From positions 62,001 to 126,000 of the forward strand of contig JASPKZ010009914.1 of NCBI GenBank assembly GCA_030220185.1: a DNA stretch of 64,000 nt, given 5' to 3'. The notes beneath the pieces were generated by a model. That model was given only the letters and a program-made list of their open reading frames with translations. It did not search any database and was not told the DNA's origin. Made by a program: the position numbers and the translations under genes. This document shows, piece after piece, positions 43,326 through 54,406 of this stretch (position 1 is the stretch's first letter; each line of letters opens with the position of its first letter). This DNA comes from Diploptera punctata. Lineage: Eukaryota > Arthropoda > Insecta > Blattodea > Blaberidae.

Positions 43326-43735
43326 GCCAGGAAAGACTCTATAATGAAATTATACAAGACAATGGCAGTGCCTATTATTACTTATGGATCCGAAACATGG
43401 ACAGTGACAACATAACAATCTGCCAAAATAAAAGCTGTTGAAATGAAATTCCTCAGACCAATAACAGGATATCAAAGAACAGACAAAAAAACATAACATA
43501 GAAATAAGACAATGACTAAAAGTAGAGGAATTAAACACAACAATAGAGAAATACAGAACAAACTGGAAAGAACACTTAGCAAGGATGACTGAGAATAGAA
43601 TACCAAAAGGAGCATACAGCTACTGACCACGAGGAAGAAGAAGTTTGGGAAGACCAAATAAAAGATGGAAACAGCAGCAATTGGAGCCGGAACAGGCTAG
43701 TAAATAAGCCTAAACCGTGATGATGAAGAAGGCTA
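43326..43735 (+). mobile_element. LINE tail, family F
   Basis: Degenerate frames give KDSIMKLYKTMAVPIITYGS, then ETWTVTT, and FLRPITGYQRTDKK. Later pieces contain G-R-R-S-L-G-R-P-N-K-R-W-K. A short GATGATGAAGAAGG tail closes it at 43735. This matches C-terminal LINE architecture with several stops. Confidence 0.65.
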
Positions 43736-43742
43736 CATACAC

Positions 43743-44045
43743 GTCCCACGCCGTAGCCGAGTGGTTATGGCAAGATATGTTGTAGCAGAGCCCAGGGACT
43801 TAAACGCTCGTTAGTCTTTATCGGGGAACACATTTTTTGTGGAATTTCGGCCAGTATGGGACCTGTGCCCCACCCAGCATCGTGAGGAATCTGTGAGCTG
43901 TAATAAGTAGCGACTCCACGTTGAGAAAACCGGTTATAACGGTTGGGAGACCCAATATGTTGACCACATGTCACCCCAACTTTGGCTGGATGATTGCTTT
44001 CCTCTATGATTAATGTCGGTGTGAGGCCAGCAGCCGGTTTGTAGA
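43743..44045 (+). mobile_element. SINE A copy
   Basis: GTCCCACGCCGTAGCCGAGT, a weakened B box (TAAACGCTCGTTAGTC), GGCCAGTATGGGACCTGTGC and the end GCCAGCAGCCGGTTTG. Confidence 0.85.
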
Positions 44046-44192
44046 CAATATACATACTTATTTAACATTTTCCAATACTGTTATTTTAGCACAGTTTCAG
44101 TAATGGATCATATTATAATATTTAATGATATTGTGAAAATAAACATTGTCTGAACCAGGAATCGAACCATGGACTTCTAGTTCTACGTACTA

Positions 44193-45751
44193 CAGTGGAG
44201 GAAATTGGTGTAAAGGCACTAACTTTTAGTAGTAAAACAACCTGAAGTATTTATGCGAATACCGTATATGAGTCATAGATTACATATAATTATCTAGGAC
44301 ATAATTTCATACAGGTCTCCACATTTTGTATTTATTATATACGTAAATATTACGTAAAACTAAGAAACCGCTGTCCTAAGGGTGTAAAGGCAGGTCAACT
44401 TCTGGCTCTTACACAGACATAAATGTAAACAAAACACTGCAGTTACATGGAGAAGACGTGTCTGTGAGCATCGTTCATCAGTTACAACTCAGTAGTGCGT
44501 ACAATGCCGCGTGGAAAGCCTCCATCAAATGAAGAGAAAGCAAGAGTTAGTGCCTTCAAGTAGATGGGCCTTTCCAATCGACAAATAGCTACGAAATCGG
44601 GACGTTCAAGATGTGTGATTGATAATTTTGTCAAACTGGGCTCACAATATAGAAAAAACGGGAAGAATGGACGGACAAGAAAATTGTCTCAGCGCATTAA
44701 ACGTCTCATTTTACGTAAAGCAAAAGGTAAGAGTATGTTTCCTTCTCAAATCCAGGCTGATTTGAAGTTGTCATTAACAGCCAGACGAGTAAGACAAATT
44801 CTGTCAGAAGACAAGAACCTACAATTAAAAAAAAGTCTTAGTAAACTACCTTTGAACAATGCACATAAGAAAGCTAGAATGACTTTTGCTGAAGAACACA
44901 TGTCCTGGACCTCAGGATGGAATAAAGTAATATTCAGTGGCAAGAAGAAGTTTAATCTGGACGGGCTGATGGCTTTCAGTATTACTGGCATGACCTCCGT
45001 ACTAAAGAGCAAGTTAGAATGAGTAGAAACTTCGGTGATGGAGGCGTTATGATTTGGGCAGCATTCTGCTTTGAAGGTAGATCAAAACTGGCATGGATAC
45101 GCACCAAGATGAATTCTGAGTCCTACACTGAGGAGCTTCTGGAGTCCGAATTGATACGAATGTATGAGGAATTTGACGAAGATCTAATTTTTCAGCAAGA
45201 TGATACTTCCATTCACGTGTCTGCCAAATCAAAGGAGTAGTTCAGGAAGAAAGAAATACCTCTTTCGACGTGGCCTGCCAGAAGTCCTGATTTAAACCCG
45301 ATTGAGAACTTACGGGGGATCCTGGCAAGGCGTGTGTATCGCAATGGACGGCAATTTGGGACAATAACTGAGCTAAAAAATTATATTCGGGAAGAGTGGG
45401 CTTCAATCTCAGTGGAAGAAATAAACACCCTCATGAATTAAATGCCAAAGAGTGACAACAATGGAGGTTCAACTAAATTTTAGAACTTAGTTGTAAACTT
45501 TGTACTCAGTCTTTTTGGTTTAATCTGTGAAATGCACAAAGTGCCTTTATACTAATTTCCACCCATATGTGAGAGTGGTTTCAGTTTTCATGTACTTTTT
45601 TGGACGAAAATGGATAATTAATTTTGACATTATTTTTGTGTGTTTTATACTCAATCACTTCCTAAGTTAAGATAGAAAAATGCCAAAGAAAGAGTAAATA
45701 AACTTGTGTTCACACTTCTAACAAGTGTCTTTATACTAATTTCCTCCACTG
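44193..45751 (+). mobile_element. Tc1-like DNA transposon, 1559 bp
   Basis: The ends are inverted repeats starting CAGTGGAGGAAATTGGTGTA on the left and CAGTGGAGGAAATTAGTATA on the right (complement), each flanked by TA. Inner repeats at about 44388 (GGTGTAAAGGCAG) and 45539 (GTGCCTTTATACTAATTTCC) give the two-repeats-per-end layout seen in some Tc1 relatives. The transposase gene fills the middle and is broken. Confidence 0.92.
44503..45441 (+). pseudogene. Tc1-like transposase pseudogene
   Basis: The native start is probably ATG at 44503 (MPRGKPPSNEEKARVSAFK). It is followed by a stop, then the helix-turn-helix MGLSNRQIATKSGRSRCVID and a second DNA-binding part. The catalytic domain has VIFSGKKKFNLDG (family FSDEKKFNLDG, so the first catalytic Asp is Gly and the Glu is Lys). 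A one-base loss near 44970 shifts the frame to RMSRNFGDGGVMIWAAF. LIFQQDDTSIHVSAKS keeps the second Asp. After a stop at 45238, ARSPDLNPIENL keeps the final Glu. Two stops, one frameshift and a lost catalytic residue make it inactive. Confidence 0.9.
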
Positions 45752-46009
45752 TAGGTGTAGTGGGCTGCACACTAGTACGTAGAACTAGAGATCCACGGTT
45801 CGAGTCCTGGTTCAGACATTAATTTTTCTTTTCACAATATCATTATAATATTATAATATACATACTTGTGCATATTTAGGTTGGATCGTTGAAGTTCTGT
45901 AAAGATTTTTCAAAAAAATTCATGAGAACAATCTCAATAGCTTCATGCCTTCGGAATTTGCTAATAGGTATGAATTACCGTACTTAATACGTGGGAGTTA
46001 TTGTGAGTT

Positions 46010-46340
46010 ATCCGTAAAAGAATACCCGCCGTGTGCTGCTACGCTTGCCCGGGAATCTACTGATCCCGATCTTCTTGGCATTAATGAATGGCAAAAATGA
46101 TTATTGTGAGTTATTCGTAAAATATAGACGTGTTCTCTCGCGGATTTTCTGTGGAGTTTTTTTTTTTTTTTTAGGTATTCAATTCTGTGAACGTTAATTT
46201 TCTGTATTTGTTATTAGTGTAGGCAGCGTAAGCCATTTAAGCGTCCACAAAATCTACTTTTTCACTTTTTTCACTACAAAGGGTGATTTTTTTAGGGTGA
46301 AGGAGTTGAGTATTACAACTCTCTTAAAGCCTTAACGTTT
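46010..46340 (-). mobile_element. Helitron-like repeat U, fragment
   Basis: AATACCCGCCGTGTGCTGCT, GGGAATCTACTGATCCCGAT and GTAAGCCATTTAAGCG match units in 55324-56159. Neither terminus is present. Confidence 0.6.
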
Positions 46341-47150
46341 ACAAGGACGTAAATCCTGAGCATAGCTTCCTTCGGAAGGTAAATAAAACCTTGGGTCCCA
46401 TGTCATAAATTGTCACATAAGAGAACCTCAAGCCTGAAAAAAAAGGCTCTCAACAAGATAAGTTTCTTTCACGCCCAAATTTAAATTTCGACGCTAATAA
46501 CCTGATTTGTTAAAACGTCGTTAAATGAAAGTTCTAAGAAACTATAGTTAACATTTATAACAAGTACAATAATTTGACTTACATGTCACATAATTTAAAG
46601 TATAGTGTTTTGAAAATAGAGGAAAAGGGAAACTTAATATGCACATGCTTTTACGATTTCAACAAATAAATTGTTGGGTACTGTTTAAATCTGGAACGAT
46701 TGGGTTTGAGTTGTTTTGTTCGCACATAAACAATATTTCATTCGGCCTTATTAGGATCAGTGGTATCACGAATTTACTTATTCATGTAAAAAAATACAGT
46801 TGTCAATATAATGCTTTTTTTTACATGACATAGGAATGTTCAGCATTTATAAACGTATAAGTATATGCACCTGTCTCAATCAAGAACTACTTTCACTTTC
46901 GATTATATTTACGCATTCTGATGAAGTTGTGCGTGGTTGTAAAGCTTGCAGAATTGGCAACTTTCCTATTAGGTTATAGTGCCAGTTAAAAAGGTAGGTA
47001 GCTATTTTATTTCAACGAATTGCCATTTGAGATTCGTATTCGAGTATACTGAGTTCGAAACCTGGGACAAACCAAATAGACTGCGTTTTCTTCCAGATTT
47101 TCCTTAATTGACAAAAAAAACAAATAATTCAAACTTAAGCCTACACTATT
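46341..47150. other. No recognised feature
   Basis: AT-rich DNA. The 64-codon frame at 46639 has no recognisable domain. Confidence 0.4.
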
Positions 47151-47156
47151 AGTGTC

Positions 47157-47637
47157 TTCTCTACTATTCATTTTGTACTACAGCATGCCATCACATTTTT
47201 ATAGGATGAAGAAGACCTATAACTCAATGTTGTTAATAAGCTGCTATTGTCTGTCCAATGGATCTGTGCCCCCGTAAGATACGCGAACTACTTCCATTTC
47301 TGCCTAGGCAAATCATTTCCCTCTTGCATTCCTATCTTTCTCTTTTCTATCTCTCTTCTTGCACTAGCACTCCAGTGTAGTCAACTCAACTGCAACCTTG
47401 CATTATTCATCATTAAAGACACTGGGGGAAGTTTGACAACATCCTTACTCGATAACTTACATGTGGTTGACATTTAAAGTAGAAGTGGGGGAGGATGAGT
47501 ATAGACACGTACTTTTCTAACAACGATGTCAGCGCAGTAGGGGCACAGATCCGTTGGTCCGAGTGTATTTTATGCTGATGGCGTTGTATTAGGCGATAAT
47601 GAGGAGATACTCTATTGAGTAACACTAAGGTATCGGA
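47157..47637 (+). mobile_element. LINE B RT fragment split by a MITE
   Basis: Bases 47157-47247 (TCTCTACTATTCATTTTGTA to AATAAGCTGCTA) and 47559-47637 (TTTTATGCTGATGGCGTTGT to GAGTAACACTAAG) are adjacent in the copy at 24070-24240. The Y-A-D-D region is interrupted. The element ends at 47637 against SINE H. Confidence 0.75.
47248..47558. mobile_element. MITE of about 310 bp with TA-type target
   Basis: The left end GTCCAATGGATCTGTGCCCC is mirrored at the right by GGGGCACAGATCCGTTGG (47535-47552). TAT lies on each side of the insert. The interior has no transposase; the 76-codon frame at 47247-47477 crosses the end and is not convincing. Confidence 0.7.
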
Positions 47638-47639
47638 CG

Positions 47640-47865
47640 GGACGAATTTTCTGGCGATTGTTTATTTTTTCGAGTTTTTCCTTACCTGTATGACAAATAT
47701 CAGGAACGTTTAAGACCCAAAAGATCCGCGAACATTATCTGGCCGTCATAATCATAATTATCATATTCGCCATGCTTGAAAGCAATATAATGTCCCACCA
47801 ACTAGTTGCTAGCAAGGAGGTGGTAAGTCCAGCGATGGGATTGCCATCTTTAAGCATCTCGACCT
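47640..47865 (+). mobile_element. SINE H, head missing
   Basis: TTTTTCCTTACCTGTATGAC, AAGATCCGCGAACATTATCT and the following CAT-rich stretch match the H body. It begins at the GGACGGGAC remnant of the B box. Confidence 0.7.
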
Positions 47866-47889
47866 GCTTCAATACTGCATTTACTCAGT

Positions 47890-48062
47890 ATTACTTGGAA
47901 TAGTTATACCGCCATGACTCGGTCCCCAGAACCCCGTTTGTTAAAACAGGTGGGAAACGGTCACTTGGTCGACCTATGAAAAGATGGCACGAAAACCGCT
48001 TTCTCAGGCACGTAACAGTTCTTCTAGGACTAATACCTGGTAGGATGATGATGATGATGACG
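47890..48062 (+). mobile_element. LINE tail, family T
   Basis: A frame reads TGGKRSLGRPMKRWHENRFL and then RHVTVLLGLIPGR before a GAT repeat (48044-48060). Same G-R-P-x-K-R-W theme as the other LINE tails. Confidence 0.6.
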
Positions 48063-48436
48063 ATCATATTCGCCATGTTTATCATCAATGTATATGTGAG
48101 TGGTGGATTTTGTCTGATGATGTTGTGTTGTTATGGAGGAGGCCATGACATTGACCTGGACCCTCATTCGGTGAGCCCTCCGTATTCTCGCTTGGTCGAA
48201 AAAGTATATGTGTGATCCATAGTTAAATTTTTCTCCCGACAGGTCGTTCCACTGTAAGACTCGGGTAGTGTGTAGCACGTTAAAGTAGCCTACCTAAGAA
48301 CCTAAAAGTTTGAGGTTAAGCTGCATTAATGCAATGAAATTATTTTTTATGTATTTGTGTAGTCAATCCACATTAACTAAAATCCGTCACTGCCTTGTAG
48401 AGTGCAGTGTTTTTTTCACCATAATGTGACGTCACG

Positions 48437-48547
48437 TAGGGTCGGTTTACCAACAGAGGTAACTGTATTACGCCAGTTTCCCCCGTGTATAATGCATAGC
48501 TTAAACTGGCGTAATACAGTTACCTCTGTTGGCGAAACCGACCCTTA
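48437..48547. repeat. Palindrome with 42-bp arms
   Basis: GGGTCGGTTTACCAACAGAG on the left and CTCTGTTGGCGAAACCGACC on the right bound a near-perfect hairpin. Arms meet at GGCGTAATACAGTTACCTC. The loop is 23 bp. It may be a small MITE. Confidence 0.9.
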
Positions 48548-48782
48548 GTGTGGAACGGGGAACTCCGCTTCTCTTCTCCTTTTGTTATATAGCCCGCCTT
48601 CTATATGCCGAGTTCTGTTTCGAGAAAACAAAAATTGCAGCTACTAGAGCTTTATATAGACTACTTATAATTCTGTTACGATAATTATCGTTATCTAGTA
48701 AGATAAGATTTTTTTTATATTTGGGGATTCTATGCCACCTACATAAATTTAAATAAAAAACTGAAAAGCACACAATAACATA

Positions 48783-49070
48783 AAATCACCATATTTAAAT
48801 GTAAAATAGATTTTGGACAGTGTAGCCAACTTATCACAAAAAAACACAAACAAACTAGTGAATGCTAATCTGGTGTGCTAACTCACCCATTTTCTCATCC
48901 TTACTTGCCCATTTTCTCACCCTAACTTGCCCACTGATGTTGCTGGACTCCTGAGATAGAATTCCCTTATACGTGAGTAAACATGTTGAAATTGGCTCTA
49001 GCAGGAACTATGTTATCACATTGGTCAACACTTGTTCTCGGACACTTGTGACACGGTGACATAGAAGAGC
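48783..49070 (-). repeat. Dispersed repeat W, copy 2
   Basis: Reverse of 32130-32505: AATCACCATATTTAAATGTA, ACAGTGTAGCCAACTT, GCCCATTTTCTCACCCTAAC and GGCTCTAGC. It is about 90 bp shorter in the middle. Confidence 0.7.
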
Positions 49071-50510
49071 CAAATATTTTGTACGTAAAAAATCTCAATA
49101 GCTTCTGTTTCTTCGAAATTCGCTAATATGTAGGGGCATTGAGAGGGGTAAGGTTGGTAATGATGCTAACGTTTACGAGTGATCATTAAATAATGCATTC
49201 ATTAAAGAGAAAGCAACTGTACTAAATACTTCATAACATGTGACGCGATTTTTTTTCTAAGTTCCAATCATATACCATGCACATGCGCCAACAAACTCGA
49301 AGCAGTTCACACTATGGAATCACGGGATACAGCTAACATATACACGATAACTAACGAACCTAAAAGCTAACCTAACGCAATTTAAGTACTCTAACCTGTG
49401 AAAGACCAACATAAAAGCCAACCTAACGCAAATTAAGCACTTTAACCTGTGAAAGAATACAACGCCTAAAGATAAATACTAAGTTCTGAAATTATGAAGT
49501 ATATGTGTACAGTTAATTAGTAAATGCTCTGTTGGCTGCACTGGAACATGTCTTTGTTGTTGCATAGAATATTTGTTAAAATAAATATGGATGCCAAGTC
49601 ATCATGATTCGTTTGTAGTTAAATACCATAGAAAAAATATTGAAATAATCGTTAGAAAAAATGTAAAAATCATTGTAAATGGTGGGAAATAATTTGAAAA
49701 ATGTAACTCTAAGAATAAAATTTGACTGGATTTTATAAAGGAATTAAAAAAGTCGCGTCACAGTTTGTAAAGTTTAGCCGTAACGGTGAATAGTAGAATG
49801 ACTTTTTTTTATTTATACAAACTGGTTACACGCACATTCGTCCCAGTTATATTAGATGAAACCGATAATTCTGACAGAGTGCTTTGAATTCAATACTTTC
49901 GGTGTTACTCTTTAAAAGTGAAGTACCACGCCCTCTCTTGGCGCTTGTACTGTACCTTGATGCTGCTTCAACTCGTTTTCAATATTGAAAGGATTTTCAT
50001 GTTTTCAAATGTAGGATGCATGTAGAGCAGCTATTATAAATGAGTGAAAAATACATCCCCCATTCTCCTCCTACTTTTATATCGTGCACCCCCTGATGAA
50101 GTTTTACCGCCTTTGTAAGAGTACACACCAAAGCTACATTAACTTTATAATGTTTCCACAGAATAAATAAAATACCAAAATAACTTCACATTTACCATAT
50201 TTACATACAAGTTTAAGCACGCTGCATCCCGTTGTTTGAACAGCATTATAAAAAAATACGTTCCAGCAATATTCTGATTTTACTATTAGGAAAATCGTTT
50301 AAAAAAGCATAGCATTTTACAATCAATCTACCAGTGTTTTTACTGTTTTTCATTAAAATTCTTGGATAGAAATAAAAATACGGTGTTGTATATTTTATAG
50401 ACACTTTTCGAATAGATTATCAAATCAGTAAAACCGAAACTGATTGACTATTGAACACGAATATTAAATACATTTATTTTGCTAGGAATGTGAATTGATT
50501 TGCATAAACT
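49071..50510. other. Mostly unassigned; one short tandem repeat
   Basis: Near 49370-49455 a 52-bp unit is present twice: AGCTAACCTAACGCAATTTA, then AGCCAACCTAACGCAAATTA, each continuing to TAACCTGTGAAAGA. No gene, tRNA-like box or shared repeat was recognised in the rest. Confidence 0.5.
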
Positions 50511-50929
50511 TAATACAGTAAAAGTTCCTTATTCGCGGGGGATATGTTCATCAAAAATGCCGTGAATATAGAGTGGTAATTTTTATGGGTTTATAGGTGA
50601 TACGGTCCAAGGTTATAGAATAAAATAATTATTGAATTAAAATCAATTAATGAGAGATTTTTAACAATTTCTATTAATTAGTATTGTCAGGCGTAGACAA
50701 GGGCTTAAAGAAGTTAGAAATATTTTTCCTGATATGCGGTTTTTAAAAGGTCGTTCAATTCAGGTTGATATTCAGCTGTGAATACAGCGATAGAATTCCT
50801 TATTTTGTCTTCTGATTTCTTGTGATGATCGTACAGTTTGATTCATTGACCATGAAACAGCGTGATATGGACGCAAACGACTCGCCAACGCGTGAACGGT
50901 CAAACATTTCTATTTTTACTTTAAGGGAG

Positions 50930-51235
50930 GGGGGCACGCCATAGCATAGTGGTTAAGGCACTGCGCTACAAGCTGGAAGGTCGAGGGTTCAAGTCCCGGT
51001 GGGTCAGGATTTTTTTAACTGACCCAAACCTTCTGGCGGCACTATGGCCTGGGGTCGACTCAGCCTCTAACGGAAATGAGTACCATACGCTTGTTCTGGT
51101 GGTAAAGGCGGCCGTCACGCAGGACTGATAACCCGACTCATATCAAGTGCCGATTGTCCAGAAAAAGTTGGAGCCTTAACCTCCTACTACCCCAAGGGCC
51201 TCCTGAGGCCTGTAGTGGGACTACTTTACTTTAAG
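50930..51235 (+). mobile_element. tRNA-derived SINE, family M, plus copy
   Basis: Head GGCACGCCATAGCATAGTGG with TTAAGGCAC (A box) and GAGGGTTCAAGTCCCGGTGG (B box). The body has GGCACTATGGCCTGGGGTCG and CCCCAAGGGCCTCCTGAGGC, and a TTTAC-type tail. TTTACTTTAAG occurs before the head (50918-50928) and at the tail (about 51223-51234) and may be a TSD merged with the tail. Confidence 0.88.
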
Positions 51236-51366
51236 CGGCAACACTACATTTTTCCTGCTTCAGAATTAATTTTCTTTCCTTTTATTCGACGTTGTAAATT
51301 GGCAATAAGGCAGAAGAGACACGTATAATTCAATGAAAATTATTGCCAATTAATGACAAGTTGAAA

Positions 51367-51824
51367 CAAAATTAAAGTATAAAATTATGGAATATTTACC
51401 TAAAATATCCGTCTCCTCAACTTTATTAGTTACTTATCTGTAGCGCTTTCGAGACTAGTCTCATCATCAGCAGGATTCAAAACCGGTGTTTCACTGAAGA
51501 TCTGGTAGAGGGGTTACATGTACTGGGTTCGTTTTCGTTTAACAGATGGTCGTTGTTGTTAACTGCTTTCAAGATTTTCCATCTCCTCGAAGATAAAAGA
51601 ACTCGAGGAGATGGAAAATCTTGAAAGCAGTTAACAACGACCATCTGTTAAACGAAAACGAACCCAGTACGTGTAACCCCCTCTACCAGATCTTCAGTGA
51701 AACGCCAATTTTGAATCCTGCTGTTGATGCGACTAGTCCCGAGAGCGCTACAGATAAATAACTAATAAAATTGAGGAGACGGAGCTTTTAGATAAATATT
51801 CCATAATTTCATACTTTAATTTTG
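51367..51824. repeat. Large foldback, 224-bp arms, 12-bp loop
   Basis: The left arm 51367-51590 and right arm 51603-51824 are near-perfect reverse complements. Landmarks: CAAAATTAAAGTATAAAATT at the outside, TAGCGCTTTCGAGACTAGTC in mid-arm and GGTCGTTGTTGTTAACTGC near the loop. The mid-arm motif also occurs singly at 5195-5275. No ORF. Confidence 0.92.
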
Positions 51825-52667
51825 AATAATACCTCAATAGAACATATCATGAATCTTATAAAAGTTGAAACAATAAAACACCGATCGTGGCGAGGGCAGC
51901 AATTATAAATTACATCGCGGCGCTTTAAATACGACGGCGGTAGCTTTTAACAACGAACTTTAGGCATAAAGTAACAATAAGGTTTGCTTTACTTTGATAT
52001 TAATTTGTCCATTTGATTTGAATCGCTCTTTGCAAAAAAAAAAAAAAAAGTTGCTGATGCGTTAATAAAGGATACTAATCCTTCAAATATACCGACTGGA
52101 TCCTCGAATAAAGAAATTTTTAGCCGCGAATATTGGAACTGTGTCGCAATTTTGTAACCCGCGAATAAGGGAACCGCGAATAACGGGCTTTTACTGTAAT
52201 TATCATTCAGCTAGCTCATCTTCTGTATTGATAAAACAGAATTTTAAAAAATGTGTCACGCAGGAACTGCGTAAAGTAACGAATTCCATAGCACGTCGAA
52301 TTTTTTGTCTCATTTTGGTGGTATACGAAATATATATATTTCCTTTATTAAATTCCAGAAAATATATTGCTACTAATTTGTGACAGTGACCGTGCATCGT
52401 CCAGTGCGCTACAAACTGAAACCGATTTGGCTCCTTGGTATCAAATTCCTTAGCGACTATCATTATGGCGTTTTAGTCCCTTATCCTATGGCGTTTGGCG
52501 GTGTTGAGTTTGTCCGGCGCATACGTGGCTTTAAGAGAAATGAGGATTGAACAAATTTAGAGCAGAGTATCGTAAACTGTACTGCGGATGAGCTGAGAGT
52601 TGGAAGGCCGACAGCCAGAATGAGCCACGCTAATCTAGATGAACACATCATACATTTCAGTTTGATG

Positions 52668-53040
52668 GGTCATCATCACAAGTAATGTCACGAGTGATTT
52701 CCAAATCAACGATAAATTCACAAGTCACTTCGTGATTCGTGAATTTGTCTAGAGATTTTGGAAATCGAGAGTGGCATTTGTTAGGACTATTTAATTAATA
52801 AAATTAAGCTATTTGCTTAATAATCATTATTTAAATATAGTTACCGGTATTTTGAAATATGTATATATTTAGCCTAAACGGCGATGTTTGAAAACAAATA
52901 AGAAATTTGTCGTTATGCATCATTTGTTTATTCATTGCAACTTGATCATATTATTTATTGCTAAATAGAATCGCAATACTGTAAAATGCACCCTAGTGGA
53001 GAAAAAATTAAACAAGTCAAACTGTAAATTATAAGAAACA
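52668..53040 (-). repeat. Dispersed repeat V, copy 2
   Basis: Reverse of 5775-6100: GAGTGGCATTTGTTAGGACT, ACGGCGATGTTTGAAAACA and AATGCACCCTAGTGGAGAAA. A local duplication near 52700-52750 (TTCACAAGTCACTTCGTGAT) is not in copy 1. Confidence 0.65.
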
Positions 53041-53399
53041 TTTTTTTAGGAAACAACTCAGTAAAATCATTATTTTAAAAATACATTTATTGAAAACACA
53101 GTTATCAAATGTGTAGGTCGAAGGAATCTGTTCATTAATTGCTATTTTCAATGTATTTGTTGGAGAGTCAGTCACCATAAAATAATGCTCAGAACTGTTC
53201 AGATTATTAAAATGGAGGACAAAAGGGCACAGTCATTTTTCGGTTTCTGCTAGATAGGTTTTGTGTTGATCTGTAACATTTATTCAGTTGTTTTTATTTT
53301 TCGTGATAACTACAATAACTTAATTCCTTCGCAATTCGCTAGAAATATGTATAATTAAGCTTGTGTTATAAACATAATTTATGTTAACGTAACTAGAGT

Positions 53400-53472
53400 G
53401 AAAATGTTGCGCCTGACGAGGGATTTAAACCCAAGGTCTCCAGCTTTTCGTCCTACCATTCAGCTGTTTAAG
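53400..53472 (-). mobile_element. tRNA-like core
   Basis: On the minus strand CAGCTGAATGGTAGGACG is A-box-like and GGGTTTAAATCCCTCGTC is a B box. Upstream DNA with CCTTCGCAATTCGCTA resembles the SINE K tail, so this may be a K relative. Confidence 0.5.
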
Positions 53473-53644
53473 AACAAATTCGCCTCTCTTTAATCCCCGA
53501 AAGCCATTGGCAACTCTAACAGTATCCACTTCCGCTTGTCCAATCCCAGATTTATCACGGAATTTCAACACCTATCTGTCTGCCCTGCTTTGAGGAGTGA
53601 AACTTTAGTCAACAGTATTGGGACGCAAGAAAAAAGACGACCTG

Positions 53645-54112
53645 AATGAGATAGATAGACAGATGGAAAGCTCTGCGGCCATCACTTAAGTGTTGGCGGT
53701 GAGCGATCCATTTTGGTCCTCCTTAATAGGTAGAACCCCGGGTTCTGTAAAATACATTAGCCCCGGTTTAAATTTTGAATTCAAATTTGAAGTTAATTAG
53801 CAGAGTGAAGTCGGAAGTGGGCCTTTTGGGGTTCTATTCCAGCGTTTGCTCTTTGGATTGAGGAAAACCGCTTAAAACCTCAATCGGAATAGTCGATCAC
53901 GCGGGATCTTGCCAAGTTTGGCTTTCGGATGACTCTATATTGGGAGGGCATCCAGACTTCTCTTTATTTAAATATAATGTGCGTACATTTCAGAGTATTA
54001 CAATTTTATCCATACATTTATGGTAACATGCATTTTTTATTTTATTTTATTTTTTTTTTTTTTTTACTCTTCAGTTGTTGTTGCTGTTCTATCTGTAGTT
54101 GTCAGGTGATGC
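53645..54112 (-). repeat. Dispersed repeat N, copy 2
   Basis: Reverse of 17640-18075: GGTAGAACCCCGGGTTCTGT, CACGCGGGATCTTGCCAAG and TATATTGGGAGGGCATCCAG, plus a long T run (54047-54065) where copy 1 has a shorter A run. The A-rich position relative to the body could be an internal or terminal poly(A). Confidence 0.75.
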
Positions 54113-54406
54113 CAATTTCTCTGAAACTGGTGGGATGAACCTGTAGCAGTAAGATTAGTTATTAGTTTTTAATTTGTTGTATTAATGAAAATCTCAAATT
54201 TGTGCTATAACTATTCTCTTCTTCTGCGTACTTTCTTTTTCTTCTTCTTTTTTTAATTTGCCATTGTAATGTCAGTGATATTTATAGCAATGACTTTGTG
54301 TTAAATTAAATAAATAATATCGAATTCCTGCGTAATTAGTGAAAACTGTGTTCACAGAGAGTTTTTGAAAGAGAGGAGAATTTGTGATTGCTCTAGGAGG
54401 TGTGCC

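Larger units (their letters stand above)
44105..45865. mobile_element. Palindrome with tRNA-like arms, split by a Tc1 element
   Basis: The left arm (44105-44192) and right arm (about 45770-45865) are reverse complements. Landmarks: GATATTGTGAAAA on the left and TTTTCACAATATC on the right, GTCTGAACCAGGAATCGAAC versus GTTCGAGTCCTGGTTCAGAC, and AGTTCTACGTACTA versus TAGTACGTAGAACT. Each arm holds the B-box half of a tRNA-like core; the A-box side sits in the centre (GGTGTAGTGGGCTGCACAC). Related to SINE K by its flanks and tail. Confidence 0.75.
50516..52196. mobile_element. Pogo/Tigger-like element, 1681 bp, loaded with insertions
   Basis: The ends are inverse: CAGTAAAAGTTCCTTATTCG on the left and CAGTAAAAGCCCGTTATTCG from the right end on the complement. 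Both are flanked by TA (50514-50515 and 52197-52198). Terminal CAGT and repeated ATTCGCGG resemble pogo/Tigger ends (recalled). A SINE M copy and a foldback sit inside. No intact transposase was found; the left interior could be remnant coding DNA but is unconvincing. Confidence 0.7.
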
